Below are positions 28,458-37,666 of a DNA stretch of 64,000 nucleotides, one piece after another. Origin of the DNA: Pycnococcus provasolii (Eukaryota > Chlorophyta > Pseudoscourfieldiophyceae > Pseudoscourfieldiales > Pycnococcaceae); the NCBI GenBank assembly GCA_938743325.2, contig OW568864.1, forward strand, positions 744,001 to 808,000, written 5' to 3'. Under the pieces are notes generated by a model. It was not told where the DNA came from. It worked only from the letters and a program-made list of their open reading frames with translations, and did not search any database. The position numbers and the translations under genes were made by a program. Each line of letters opens with the position of its first letter. The stretch's first letter is position 1.

Positions 28458-28637
28458 TTACTTAAGTTTTTGTTCGGTGAATACGACACGTTGTTTGACG
28501 ACCGGATCGTACTTGATAAGTTCTCTTTTGTTTGGGTTATTTTTCGGGTTTCTTTTTTGCACATAGAAGAATCCCGTACGAGCACTTGAGACCATTTTGA
28601 TGAACATCGACGCCGCTTTCTTTTTCGTACCCGCCAT
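28458..28637 (-). CDS. Ribosomal protein bL33, mitochondrial type
   Basis: 59 residues from the ATG at 28635-28637. The whole sequence aligns with bL33 of mitochondria and proteobacteria: MFIKMVSSARTGFFYVQKRN, NPNKRELIKYDPVVKQRVVF. The Cys pairs of the C+ form are absent, as in mitochondrial bL33. bL33 sits near the E-site of the large subunit. Stop is immediate after TEQKLK. TTAGGG units lie about 250 bp upstream. Confidence 0.93.
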   Translation of the reverse strand: MAGTKKKAASMFIKMVSSARTGFFYVQKRNPKNNPNKRELIKYDPVVKQRVVFTEQKLK

Positions 28638-29191
28638 ACTTACTACTAGTGCTACTATTACTATATCTGTCTGATCTGATATTATAAATATCACAAAAAG
28701 ACTTGAAGAAAAGGACAACCACCAGTCAATCAACGTCGCCGACAAGTGACAAGTGACAAGTGACAAATGACGCCACGGGAATGAAAACCTCGATAGGCTA
28801 TGGAACGAAGAATGAGAATGAAACCCAAACAAGGACCCTCGTCCTCGGAGGACGGCAACGACCACCTAACCTGAACAGTACTGTAACCCTAACACCACAT
28901 AACCCTAACCCTAGCCACATAAACCCTAACCAGGTGTTGTATTTGCCGATCCTTTTCTATCTCCCCTTTCATCGCCTTTTGCTTCTTTGCCAACAAAGTT
29001 GATCGAGAATCGGGAATCCGGATGGATTTGGATAAAAACAAATCCCCCGGACCAATTCGTCGCCTCAAAAACTATCCTTCCCTTCCCCTTCGACGGAACG
29101 AAGCGGAGGACTTGTTTCAGGCGGCTCCCCCTACCCCCTTGTTACTCCCTCGTTTTCCACATCACTTCCATCCGTCACTTCGTCACCTACG
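28638..29191. other. Divergent promoter region between bL33 and hemB
   Basis: Holds a GTGACAA run (28743-28770), ACAGTACTGT (a 10-bp palindrome at about 28876), and the TTAGGG units 28884-28930. No gene seen. Confidence 0.6.
28884..28930 (-). repeat. Dispersed TTAGGG units
   Basis: Four to five CCCTAA units separated by ACCACAT/GCCACAT spacers on the + strand, so TTAGGG on the bL33 coding strand. Confidence 0.85.
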
Positions 29192-30418
29192 ATGATGGCT
29201 ACGCGTATGTCCGCCTCCTCGTCCTCTGGGAAGAAGACTTCCTCGAAGGCTCGTTCGTCATCTTCGTCGTCATCCGTGCGTCGTCTGCGGGCCACAACCT
29301 CTGCCCCTCCTGCGTCCTCTGCTGCTCCGCCGGCGTCCGCGCGAGGGGGCGTGCCGGAAGGTACGCCTGTCGTCGAACCTCGAGACTTGCCCTCGAGACC
29401 GCGACGTAACCGAAAGTCACGACACCTTCGTCGCGCCTTCTCGGAAACCACCGTCAGACCCGAACACTTCATCCTGCCCGTGTTCGTTCACGACGGCGAC
29501 GAGGACATACCCATCAACGCCATGCCCGGCGTCTCGCGACTCGGTTGGCAAAACGGACTCGTCAGGGAGGTGGAAGCCGCCATGAAGGAGGGTGTTCACC
29601 AAGTCGTCATCTTCCCCAAGACGCCCGACGAACTCAAGACGTCGACCGCGGAGGAGGCGTTCAACCCCGACGGACTCGCACAGCGATCCATCTCGCTCCT
29701 CAAGGAGAAGTTTGGAAACGACATTGTTGTGTACACCGACGTCGCGCTTGACCCGTACAACAGCGACGGCCACGACGGCATCGTCAGCGACGCAGGTGTC
29801 ATCCTGAACGACGAGACCATCCACTACCTGCAGAAGCAGGCTGTGAGCCAGGCGCGCGCTGGGGCGGACTGCGTGTCGCCGTCCGACATGATGGACGGAC
29901 GCGTCGCCGCCATCCGCGAGGCGCTCGATGCGGAGGGGTTCACCGACGTTTCTATCATGAGCTACACCGCCAAGTACGCGTCGGCGTTCTACGGGCCGTT
30001 CCGTGAGGCGCTCGCCTCAGCACCCAAGGCTGGAGAGGCGCACCGCATCATCCCGCCGAACAAGAAGACGTACCAGCAGGATCCGGCCAACTACCGCGAG
30101 GCACTGCGCGAGGCGATGCTTGACGAGGAGGAGGGTGCCGACATCATGATGGTCAAGCCGGGCATGCCGTACCTCGACATCATCCGCCTTCTGCGTGACA
30201 ACACGACGCTTCCCGTGGCGGCATACCACGTGTCGGGCGAATACTCCATGCTCAAGGCGGCTGCCGCGGCGGGATATCTCAACGAGCAAGACGCCGTGCT
30301 CGAGTCACTGCTGTCGATGCGACGTGCGGGATCGGATCTCATTCTCACGTACTACGCCACGCAGGCGGCGCGCTGGATCCAGGAAGGCGGACTGGATGCC
30401 AGCCAGGGTGGAGACTAA
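29192..30418 (+). CDS. hemB: Delta-aminolevulinic acid dehydratase, plastid
   Basis: 408 residues. About 75 Ser/Ala/Arg-rich residues form a likely chloroplast transit peptide. The enzyme condenses two 5-aminolevulinates to porphobilinogen. Visible: ILPVFVHDGDEDIPINAMPG; TDVALDPYNSDGHDGI (the Asp/Ala form of the metal site, as in plant Mg-type enzymes, not the Cys-rich zinc form); SPSDMMDGRV; the two active-site Lys in SYTAKYASAFYGPFRE (about 260) and MVKPGMPYLD (about 322); and AAYHVSGEYSMLKAAAAAGY. Length and order are typical. It starts 555 bp from the divergent bL33 gene. Confidence 0.97.
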   Translation: MMATRMSASSSSGKKTSSKARSSSSSSSVRRLRATTSAPPASSAAPPASARGGVPEGTPVVEPRDLPSRPRRNRKSRHLRRAFSETTVRPEHFILPVFVHDGDEDIPINAMPGVSRLGWQNGLVREVEAAMKEGVHQVVIFPKTPDELKTSTAEEAFNPDGLAQRSISLLKEKFGNDIVVYTDVALDPYNSDGHDGIVSDAGVILNDETIHYLQKQAVSQARAGADCVSPSDMMDGRVAAIREALDAEGFTDVSIMSYTAKYASAFYGPFREALASAPKAGEAHRIIPPNKKTYQQDPANYREALREAMLDEEEGADIMMVKPGMPYLDIIRLLRDNTTLPVAAYHVSGEYSMLKAAAAAGYLNEQDAVLESLLSMRRAGSDLILTYYATQAARWIQEGGLDASQGGD

Positions 30419-30427
30419 AAATGGCGC

Positions 30428-30588
30428 TTACACCTCCTCAGTGAAGTGGGACTTTTGAAAGCGAACTTGCAGAAGCTGAGATTCCTTATTCAGTAATGTA
30501 GTGCACTTCACTTTGTCCTCAACGCCCTCGTCGCCCTCGTCGTTGACAGCCTCCGGGATCTGGTAGTAGAAGAGCAGCTTTGGAGATC
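30428..30588 (-). CDS. Putative 3' exon of an unknown gene
   Basis: A 52-codon coding-like stretch starts after a good 3' splice site: branch-like CTGAC, pyrimidines, then GCTCGCAG. It ends FQKSHFTEEV-stop, ten bases from the hemB stop. Sequence: SPKLLFYYQIPEAVNDEGDE and VKCTTLLNKESQLLQVRF. There is no ATG in frame upstream of it before a stop, only a GTG, so a 5' exon must exist if this is real. I could not place that exon between here and 31310. Family unknown. Confidence 0.4.
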
Positions 30589-31310
30589 CTGCGAGCGTAA
30601 AAGGTGTCAGTCGACGCCATTGATTGCCCGTCACCGCTTAAAAGTTAGTCTATGTATGGTAAGGTTAGCCTGGAGGCCGATCTTCGGGGTTTGGGTGCGC
30701 CGTCCGTCGCTCAGGTTCGTCGCTCAACCTCCCTCACAAGGTTAGGAGAAAAAATCTCTGCCCAAGTCCCACGGTCAACCTGTGCCCAACGGCCGTTGCC
30801 ATCGAGCCAATCGAGGTGACGCGTTGTTGTTGTCCCTACATACGAGAAACCTTGTCTTTTCCTTTTATTCGGTGGTGCCCAACGCGCGTTCGGCGAGTTG
30901 CAGTTGATGGACAAAATTGGTGCAAGGTGCAAGGTGCGACGTGCCCTGAAGGCTGAAGGCGGTGACAACTCGACATCTCCAACTAACAAGAGTCCAACGA
31001 TGAACGATGAACCAACGTGCAACCTCGTTGTGTGCAACAAAACAAGGCGGCGATCTCCGACTACTTCCTACGTCTTCGCCAACGCCCGTTCCCATCGGCC
31101 CCGGGCAAACGATGTAACCTTAGACTATTGATCAGCTGATGAAATAAAATAAGAATACCGTGATTTTTCCAGTAGTTCTTACAGAAGGGGGAAAAAACTG
31201 CGCCTTTCGGCCACGTTGCCCGTTGCACCGCCCGGCCGCGCCGCGCACCAACCGCGTGTTGTTGTCGCGCCTCGGCATCTTTCCCCGTCACAATCAGCTT
31301 ACAGTAAGTC
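30589..31310. other. Intergenic region
   Basis: May hold the 5' exon(s) of the minus-strand gene ending at 30428. Two related GGCAACGGCCGTTGG / GGGAACGGGCGTTGG patches occur (about 30785 and 31085). TACAGTA at 31300, just before the next start. Nothing else clear. Confidence 0.45.
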
Positions 31311-33365
31311 ATGGGCTGCGCGTCATCCACCGAAGCCGCGCCGCCGCCGCCGCCGCCGCCCAAGAAGCCAGCCGCGCCGCCGACCAAGCCAGCGGCCGAA
31401 CCCACGCCGACGCCCAAGCCAGCGGCCGAACCCACGCCGGCGCCCAAGCCAGCGGCCGAACCCACGCCGGCGCCCAAGCCAGCGGCCGAACCCACGCCGG
31501 CGCCCAAGCCAGCGGCCGAACCCACGCCGGCGCCGGCCGGCCCGCAGCTTGCCATTCAGATCAAGTATGACATTGACCAGGCAGAGTGGCAGGCTATGTT
31601 CGACGCTCACGCGACGAACACCGAACACCCGTCTTTCCAGGGATTCAAGCTGCCAGCTTCGCGCGATCAGTTTGTCGACGAATCCAAGACGATGGTGTAC
31701 CACGAGGTCGGGGCGATGAAAAGTTCGCTCATCGACTGCTCTGGTGTTGACCTCATGAAGATGGGAGCGTTGATGGGTGGACCATCATTTGCGGCACTTA
31801 ACCACGCCTGCGGTGCGGAGGTGTCGCCACCCACCATGCTCGTCGACATGCCCACGGACGGGCCGCCTCCTTCCCCAGACGTTATCGTCTTCTTGGAAGT
31901 GAAGGACTTTGGCGTGTGGCATGCAGGCTTCACTGAGCACGGCACAAACAAGTCCGTCGGCGGTATGGAGGTGCCGTACTCGCGTTCCGAGGTCTGCGAC
32001 GAAAGCCGCACGAAGATATACCGCAACGGAAACAAGTTGGCCGTTTGCGTGTTCGACACGAATCCGACCATGGGCTTGCTTATGGCGGACCCGGCGTTCC
32101 AAGCGTCCATCGAAAAGCTAGGCGTAATCAGCCAGACGGCTAAGCCTCGCGTGGCGCTGCCACCGCCGCCAACAGGACCCGAACCGCCCGCGCCTGTCCT
32201 GAAGTGGTTCGACGGAAAGCCCATGTCCGAGAAGGTGGACTGGTTCGTCGAGAATGCCGCGGACGACTACTCGATGGCATTCGTCGGCGAGTTCGCGCCG
32301 CCCATGCCTCCTCTGGACAAGACGAAAGCGATCGGCATCATGAAGAGCTTGGTTGCGTCGTTCCCCGACTTCGGCTTCCTTAACGTCGGCGCGCCGCCAG
32401 CTTCGATCGAAGGAAATGGAGCGTGGGGCCTGGTGTACTCGTCGGGAACGCACACGGGAGAGCCATTCGCGCTGCCGAACCACCCTCCCGTCGGCCCGAC
32501 GGGCAACTACAACAAGTTCGGCCCGACCGTCTGCCGCGTGTTTGCCGACAGCACGGGCACAAAGCTCGCCAGGGTGGAATTCGAGCCTCTCAAGCCTGGT
32601 CCTTCCGGCCCACCGGCATTCTACGTGGCGAACGGCGGAGTCCTCGGCGCACCGCCTGCCGCCGCTCCCGCTCCTGCTCCGGAGATGACGAACCTGTTCG
32701 CCGTGTACCACACCTTCGAGGAAGGCAAGGCGGAAGCCTGGTGGGAGAACATGACGAAGCTCACGCCGGAAGATATGGGCGCCATGGCAGCGAAGCAGAA
32801 GTCGCTCGGTTTCGTGAATCAATACTTCATGCCGACGGCTCCATCCGACTCCCCGATCTACTGCATCTGGGAGTCGGAGAAGGCGGTCACAGATGAGGAG
32901 TTCCAGACCTTCATTGACGGGCCGGATGGACCTGGACCTGGTTCGCTCATCAACAAGTGCTACCGCGTCATGCCCGGTGGATTCATGCCGCCTTCGGCAT
33001 TCGGTGCGTCGGACGCCCCGGCGGAGGTCAAGCCGACGACGGGCAAGCTCTTCTGGATCAAGCACGACTTTCTCGAGGGTGCCGCTGCGAAATTCTGGGA
33101 GCAGGCGGCAAGCATGACGAAGGAGGCTGCGAATGAGGCGAACGCGTCTCACGGCTTCTACAACCACTACTTCATGCCCCACGGCATGGAGGGTCCGATT
33201 TGGTGCGTTTGGGAGTCTAAGGAGGCGCTCGATATCGACGCGATCCGCGCGTTTATTGACGGCCCGAACGGCCCAGGCGGCGGCGTGACGTTCAACAACG
33301 ACATCAATTTGATTCCGGAGGGCATGGGCATCGTGCCATCGGCATACTTCACCGCGGATGCGTGA
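31311..33365 (+). CDS. Lipid-anchored multidomain protein (ABM-like/NTF2-like)
   Basis: 684 residues. The start MGCASSTEA fits N-myristoylation at Gly2 plus palmitoylation at Cys3, so probably membrane-bound. A Pro/Ala spacer (about 9-77) includes five PKPAAEPTPA units. Then come two related alpha-beta domains (about 80-165, 182-272; each with FDAHAT/FTEHGTN, RDQFVDESKT/RSEVCDESRT). A SnoaL/NTF2-like domain follows (about 300-450: VDWFVENAADDYSMAFVGEF). Two further copies of another small domain (about 465-560, 575-680) share WWENMTKLTPE/FWEQAASMTKE, NQYFMPTAP/NHYFMPHGM and IYCIWESEKA/IWCVWESKEA. Probably dimeric alpha-beta barrel (ABM/DUF4242-like) units. Function unknown; the duplication pattern is clear. 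Confidence 0.75.
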   Translation: MGCASSTEAAPPPPPPPKKPAAPPTKPAAEPTPTPKPAAEPTPAPKPAAEPTPAPKPAAEPTPAPKPAAEPTPAPAGPQLAIQIKYDIDQAEWQAMFDAHATNTEHPSFQGFKLPASRDQFVDESKTMVYHEVGAMKSSLIDCSGVDLMKMGALMGGPSFAALNHACGAEVSPPTMLVDMPTDGPPPSPDVIVFLEVKDFGVWHAGFTEHGTNKSVGGMEVPYSRSEVCDESRTKIYRNGNKLAVCVFDTNPTMGLLMADPAFQASIEKLGVISQTAKPRVALPPPPTGPEPPAPVLKWFDGKPMSEKVDWFVENAADDYSMAFVGEFAPPMPPLDKTKAIGIMKSLVASFPDFGFLNVGAPPASIEGNGAWGLVYSSGTHTGEPFALPNHPPVGPTGNYNKFGPTVCRVFADSTGTKLARVEFEPLKPGPSGPPAFYVANGGVLGAPPAAAPAPAPEMTNLFAVYHTFEEGKAEAWWENMTKLTPEDMGAMAAKQKSLGFVNQYFMPTAPSDSPIYCIWESEKAVTDEEFQTFIDGPDGPGPGSLINKCYRVMPGGFMPPSAFGASDAPAEVKPTTGKLFWIKHDFLEGAAAKFWEQAASMTKEAANEANASHGFYNHYFMPHGMEGPIWCVWESKEALDIDAIRAFIDGPNGPGGGVTFNNDINLIPEGMGIVPSAYFTADA
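31393..31535 (+). repeat. 30-bp in-frame tandem repeats
   Basis: About five copies of a 30-bp unit (CCCAAGCCAGCGGCCGAACC plus CACGCCGGCG) encode PKPAAEPTPA. The copies are almost identical. Confidence 0.95.
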
Positions 33366-33653
33366 ACATAATTCTTTACAGGGAGCGAGGCGAGAGGGAG
33401 CCTACAACATCATTTTTTAATACCCTTAATAAGCTTATTTTTTCATGAACGTGAACTGAGAGAATGAAAAGTCACGTAGTTCGTAGAGGACTATGGTTAT
33501 GGTTGGTTTCGTAGGTGCAACGAAGGGGAGGGAGGAGGCCAGCCCTACGGAAGGTGACTTGAGGGATCTCCAAACCCGAAATCGCTTTTTGAGAATTTTC
33601 CGTGACGTTCGATCGAAATTTTTGGGATTCCCATTATTTGGCCATTGGTCGAT

Positions 33654-34946
33654 ATGGCGCTCGAGCAGCTTGTGACGCGCCTGTATGCGCAGTCGTCGTC
33701 AGCGGCAGGCGCGCCGCTTCCCGTGCTCATAGTCACGGGTTTCCTCGGCGCAGGCAAGACGTCCCTCGTCCGACATATATTGACATCCACCTCCACTGAC
33801 TCCTCAGCGGACGCCCCGTCGTTCGCCATTGTCGCGAACGACCTCGCACGCCTGAACGTCGACGGCGACGTGATTCAGCCTGAGGATGGAAGAGAACTAG
33901 CGCCACGTGAAGGGGGAGATGCTCAAAACAAAAGTGAGCTGGTCGTTCCATTCTGCGGGGGATGCGTGTGCTGCACGCTGCGTCCCGACTTGCTCGCCGC
34001 AGTCTGTGGAATCGTTCTCGACAATAGACACGACTACATCATCGTCGAGCCGACGGGAATCGCAGACGCCGTGGAGGTGGCGATGGCTTTCGAGGTCGAC
34101 CTTGCACTACTCGAGGACAAGAGCCAGGTGCCGTCCCCTGGGGAATCGCAGAGGCGGAGCCTCCGTGACTTTGCGTACGTCGACGCTGTGGCTGCCGTCG
34201 TCGACGCAAGCGACGACGCAGTCGTTGACGCGCTCGACGCGGAGCCGGGCAACTTTTCGGGACCACTTGGGAGGATGGGCGGACTCGTGAGAGAGCAGGT
34301 GGCTGGCGCAACGACGGTAATTTTAAACAAGACGGACGCTGCCAGTGACGCGAACCTCGCGCGTCTGAGAACCGCCGTGAAGAGACTGAGCCCAATTGCA
34401 AGCCTCGTCGAGACGCAGTTTTCACGCGCGCCTGTCGAGGACGTGCTGTACACCGCATACAAGGGTGGATTTGACTTCGAGCGCGACTTCACAAGAGCAC
34501 AGCTCCATGCTCGCGCGGAGCGCGGTGACGACGCTACGGCACCAAACGTACACATCTCCGAGGCTGAGATGTACAACGTGACGAGCGCCGTCGTGCATGC
34601 TCCGGTGCCGTTAGACGCGGCGATGGTACGTCGTCATGTGACCGCCGATGATCTTAAAGCGCACGGCATTCTTCGCGCGAAGGGCGTGATTTGGCTTGAT
34701 GTGGGTCAGCAAGGTGCTACAGATGACGATGAGAAGCGGGCATGCAAACGTGCCAGGCGAAGCGCGAGGCGGAATTTGTTCAGCCTCGCTGGTGGAGTTG
34801 TCACGCTGGAGGAGGTGGGCACCAAAACCAGCACAGACGGCGACATTCCGTCGCAGTCATCTATCGCGTTGATTGGAATGCCTCTTGGACCGCGTGCTGA
34901 AGAGCACGTTGCGTCGCTATTTGCGCAGTGTAAAATCGTGATGTAA
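33654..34946 (+). CDS. CobW/ZNG1-family GTPase metallochaperone
   Basis: 430 residues from the ATG at 33654 (context GATATGG). G-domain: Walker A GFLGAGKTSLV (about 26-36); the family Cys motif GGCVCCTLRPDLLAAV (about 101-116); the EPTGIADAVEVAMAF switch region; and NKTDAA (about 225). The C-terminal CobW_C domain includes GILRAKGVIWLDVGQQ and SIALIGMPLGPRAEE. CobW/COG0523 proteins use GTP to deliver metals. The CVCC motif is the CxCC zinc-binding type of ZNG1, which serves methionine aminopeptidase; that target is inferred from the family. It is convergent with the selenoprotein T gene (186 bp between stops). Confidence 0.92.
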   Translation: MALEQLVTRLYAQSSSAAGAPLPVLIVTGFLGAGKTSLVRHILTSTSTDSSADAPSFAIVANDLARLNVDGDVIQPEDGRELAPREGGDAQNKSELVVPFCGGCVCCTLRPDLLAAVCGIVLDNRHDYIIVEPTGIADAVEVAMAFEVDLALLEDKSQVPSPGESQRRSLRDFAYVDAVAAVVDASDDAVVDALDAEPGNFSGPLGRMGGLVREQVAGATTVILNKTDAASDANLARLRTAVKRLSPIASLVETQFSRAPVEDVLYTAYKGGFDFERDFTRAQLHARAERGDDATAPNVHISEAEMYNVTSAVVHAPVPLDAAMVRRHVTADDLKAHGILRAKGVIWLDVGQQGATDDDEKRACKRARRSARRNLFSLAGGVVTLEEVGTKTSTDGDIPSQSSIALIGMPLGPRAEEHVASLFAQCKIVM

Positions 34947-35011
34947 TGTTTTTATGTACTAAGAGTAACACGAATGAATTCTCCCACAATCACAGCGCAC
35001 GCGGCGTGTGT

Positions 35012-35066
35012 ATTTTCCAGTCCTGCACCGAGGCGACTTTGCCTTTTCCAGTGGGACTTTCACAGA
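35012..35066 (-). promoter_or_regulatory. Candidate SECIS element of the selenoprotein T mRNA
   Basis: In the 3' UTR, about 70 bases after the stop. On the minus strand it reads GTGA, then AAGTCCCACTGG (12 bases), then AAAA, then a mini-stem AGGC-AAAGTC-GCCT. The return strand CGGTGCAGGACT is followed by GGAA. AGTCC pairs with GGACT and CACTG with CGGTG. The GTGA...AA...GGA layout and the TGA-to-AA spacing of 12 fit a type-2 eukaryotic SECIS. The lower helix below the quartet is weak by eye. Confidence 0.65.
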
Positions 35067-35132
35067 TGTTTTGTGGAATAGTTTTCGTTGGTGTTATCGC
35101 GTTTTGGGGTGGAGGAGGTGAGTGCGTGGATT

Positions 35133-35903
35133 CTACAGAGCGCTGCTCTTCTGTGCCGAGTCGCCGCCCTGCGTCGTGTAGTGCGACTGGATGGCGGCGT
35201 CAAGGTCCCCGAAGAGCTGCTGGGCATTCAAGCCGCCCGTCTTTAGCTTGGAGAACACCTCTTTGCCGTCGAAGTACACCTCGAAAGCGCCCGTTGAGTG
35301 GAAGCTGGACACGATGGAATTTCCGAAGAACCACGCGCCCATGCACGCGCCAATTTTGTTTTCCTGCACGGCTGCAAACCACTCCGGGTTATTGTTGATT
35401 CCTACCATGCGCAGTGCCGACTCTCCCGCAAGCACGGCGCCAATAAAAGCCATTTGGAGCATGGAGATGCCCTTCGCGATGGCTAAGTTCATGGGCGCCA
35501 CGGGATAGTTGGAGTGCACGACTTCAACTCCCGGGTACTTTTGGTTGACAATCTGCCTGACTTGCAGGAATGTTCCCTTGTAGGATCAGGATGTGCAGAA
35601 GGACACGTGCACGCGTCCTCCCGCGGACATCGCGTCGAAAGGGGCTAAAGAAGAAGAGGAGGAGGAGGAAGAAGAGGAGGAAGCAGCAGCGGCCGCATCA
35701 GGTGCTACCGTCGCCGTCGACTTCTCCACGTGCCCGTGTGAGTGTCCGATGTGAAACAAGGATGAGATGTCTGAGCCGAGGATGAGGCCTACTGCTAGTA
35801 GTAAGCCAATCATCGGCACGTACGACGTCGACGGGGCCCCTCCACCATTGGCGTTGGCAGGCGGAGGCTGCTGCTGCCGCGCCGCGGAGGAGTCGTCCGC
35901 CAT
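35133..35903 (-). CDS. SELENOT: Selenoprotein T (TGA-encoded selenocysteine)
   Basis: 256 residues from the ATG at 35901-35903 to the TAA-type end at 35133, reading the in-frame TGA at 35586-35588 as selenocysteine 106. The redox motif is VSFCTSUSYKG, matching the CxxU of SelT (C103, U106). Downstream features match the family: YPGVEVVHSNYPVAP, NPEWFAAVQENKIGACMGAW, VSSFHSTGAFEVYFDGKEVF. The N-terminus has a disordered Gln/Pro stretch and a membrane segment, MIGLLLAVGLILGS (about 29-45), then Ala/Ser-rich linker. SelT is a thioredoxin-like ER membrane oxidoreductase. The frame is continuous on both sides of the TGA and a SECIS candidate follows, so this is recoding, not a broken gene. Confidence 0.92.
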
Positions 35904-36583
35904 AGCAGAAGTGAACGAAGAAGGGCGGCGAGAATTCCGCCTCAGAACCCTAACCCTAATAACCCTAACCCTAATAACCCTAACCCTAACCCTAACCCTA
36001 ACCCTAACCCTAACTTGTTGTCCTGCTCGTCGTCGTCGTGCGTGTATGTACTCGACAGTCGACACCAGTCAGCTTAAAGGTATATATGTCGGCTCAGCGT
36101 ATAAGACTGCGCGAGATGCATGGATTCCATGGCCATGCAGATGCCGCCAGATGCATGGCGGATGGTGGATGGTGGTGCGCTATGCATACTGTATTTGCTT
36201 TTCTTTTCACCCTGACGCACAGCACACGTCTCACGTCTCCATTGTCGCGTTGGTTTTGCTCGGAAGGAGTTCTTGCTCGTTCACCCTTCCTTCCTTCCTC
36301 GGGTCCATGAACACCAACTTTACGCTCCTGGCTGCCTGGTGACTGTTGAAACTCGTTGGGACCGAGAATTTCTTCTTCGAGAAAGAAAAAGAAGAATATC
36401 AACATCGTGAACAACCTGGTTGTGAGTGAGCCTGGGAATCGGCAAGCAAGCTCGCTGTTCAAGCTGCGTTCTGGTTGGTTTTGGAGCCGATACGGTACGA
36501 CGTATTTCGCGTATTTGCCGTGTTTGGCAGCAGTGCGTCCACCCCCCTCCATCCCATCGTTCGTGTTTGTGGCTGACTTCGCG
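35904..36583. other. Divergent promoter region
   Basis: Between selenoprotein T and the aldo-keto reductase. Holds the TTAGGG array, GATGCATGG repeats (about 36115-36165) and TACTGTA at 36187. No gene seen. Confidence 0.6.
35946..36014 (-). repeat. TTAGGG array in the 5' flank of selenoprotein T
   Basis: The longest array of the window: about eleven CCCTAA units, with two CCCTAATAA variants, on the + strand. TTAGGG is on the coding strand, 43 bp from the ATG. Confidence 0.95.
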
Positions 36584-37666
36584 ATGCCCGCCTCCAACAC
36601 CCGTTTTGGTTCTGCGCCGTCGGTTGCAAAGTGCAAGTCAATCACGCTCACCGCGAAGTGTGGGGAACCTGTCATCATGCCTGTCGTCGCGCTTGGACTC
36701 TGGAAAGTACCCGCAGACGCCGCGTTCTCAGCTGTCACCTCCGCGCTCGACGGCGGATATCGACACCTCGACTGCGCGCCCGTCTACCGAAACCAGGCGA
36801 TCGTTGGCGCGGCGATCACGGCATACCTCACGGAACACGCGGAAACCTTATCGAGAAGAGACCTCTTCATCACATCCAAAGTGTTCCCAAGCCCAACGAA
36901 CATGCACGACAACTTCGAAAACGACGTCAGAAACACGCTCAGGGAACTTGACTTGAAGTATCTGGACTTGTGCCTCATACACTGGCCATTCGAGTACGAA
37001 GAGAGCTCGCTCGAAGATATGTGGATGGCGATGGAAGACCTCGTCAAAAACGGACTTGTCAAGGCGATCGGCGTTAGCAACTTTTCGTCAACGAAACTCA
37101 AGCGCATCCTCGAAATAGCGGAGATCCCGGTGTCGGTCAACCAGGTGGAAATGCACGCCATGTTCAGGCAGGAGGCTCTTGTGAACTTCTGCAACAACAA
37201 CGGTGTGCACGTCACGGCGTATGGACCACTCGGTTCAGGCGACCAGTGGGCTTCCGACGGACTGGGGCGGAAATGCGCCGCAGAAGAGAGGCTCCTCTCA
37301 CATCCGGAGACATTGCGCGTCGCAAAGTCGGCAGGCTGCACGCCGGCACAGGCACTCATCGCTTGGATCGTGCACCACAGAATGTGTAGCTGCGCGCCAA
37401 AGTCCGTCAACCCATCACGCCAAGCGGAAAACATTGCCGCGGGCTCAAGGGACTTCGTCAACAACAACAAAATTTTGGGGCTACTCTCCACGCTCGACAA
37501 GGTGGAACCGCAGGTGCGGCTGCAGCACGGCGCCTTCCACACGGGACCTCCGGAGAGCGGCAAGTGCTTCAGGACTCTCGAGGAGCTGTGGGACGAGGAC
37601 GTGTCGTACATGCTCGACCGCGACTTCGAGAGACCAGAAGGCTTCATGCTGCGTCCGAGTCAGTGA
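36584..37666 (+). CDS. Aldo-keto reductase
   Basis: 360 residues from ATG 36584 (CGATGCC context); the open frame further upstream looks untranslated. Starts with PVVALGLWKVPADAAFSAVT. The catalytic tetrad is visible: Asp in GYRHLDCAPVYRN (about 62), Tyr in the same motif (about 67), Lys in FITSKVFP (about 98) and His in LCLIHWPFEY (about 132). IGVSNFS and VSVNQVEMHA follow. NADPH-dependent carbonyl reduction; substrate unknown. The NADPH-binding end (CAPKSVNPSRQAENIAAG) has CAPKSV where IPKS is usual. The C-terminal tail is long. Confidence 0.92.
   Translation: MPASNTRFGSAPSVAKCKSITLTAKCGEPVIMPVVALGLWKVPADAAFSAVTSALDGGYRHLDCAPVYRNQAIVGAAITAYLTEHAETLSRRDLFITSKVFPSPTNMHDNFENDVRNTLRELDLKYLDLCLIHWPFEYEESSLEDMWMAMEDLVKNGLVKAIGVSNFSSTKLKRILEIAEIPVSVNQVEMHAMFRQEALVNFCNNNGVHVTAYGPLGSGDQWASDGLGRKCAAEERLLSHPETLRVAKSAGCTPAQALIAWIVHHRMCSCAPKSVNPSRQAENIAAGSRDFVNNNKILGLLSTLDKVEPQVRLQHGAFHTGPPESGKCFRTLEELWDEDVSYMLDRDFERPEGFMLRPSQ

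Noticed and set aside
31323-31703. Gly/Arg/Trp-rich minus-strand frame opposite the lipid-anchored protein
   Set aside because: Antisense product of the 30-bp repeats.
35586-36065. Stand-alone 159-codon gene ending at 35586
   Set aside because: It is the N-terminal part of selenoprotein T plus translated TTAGGG repeats (Arg-Val runs); the TGA is recoded.
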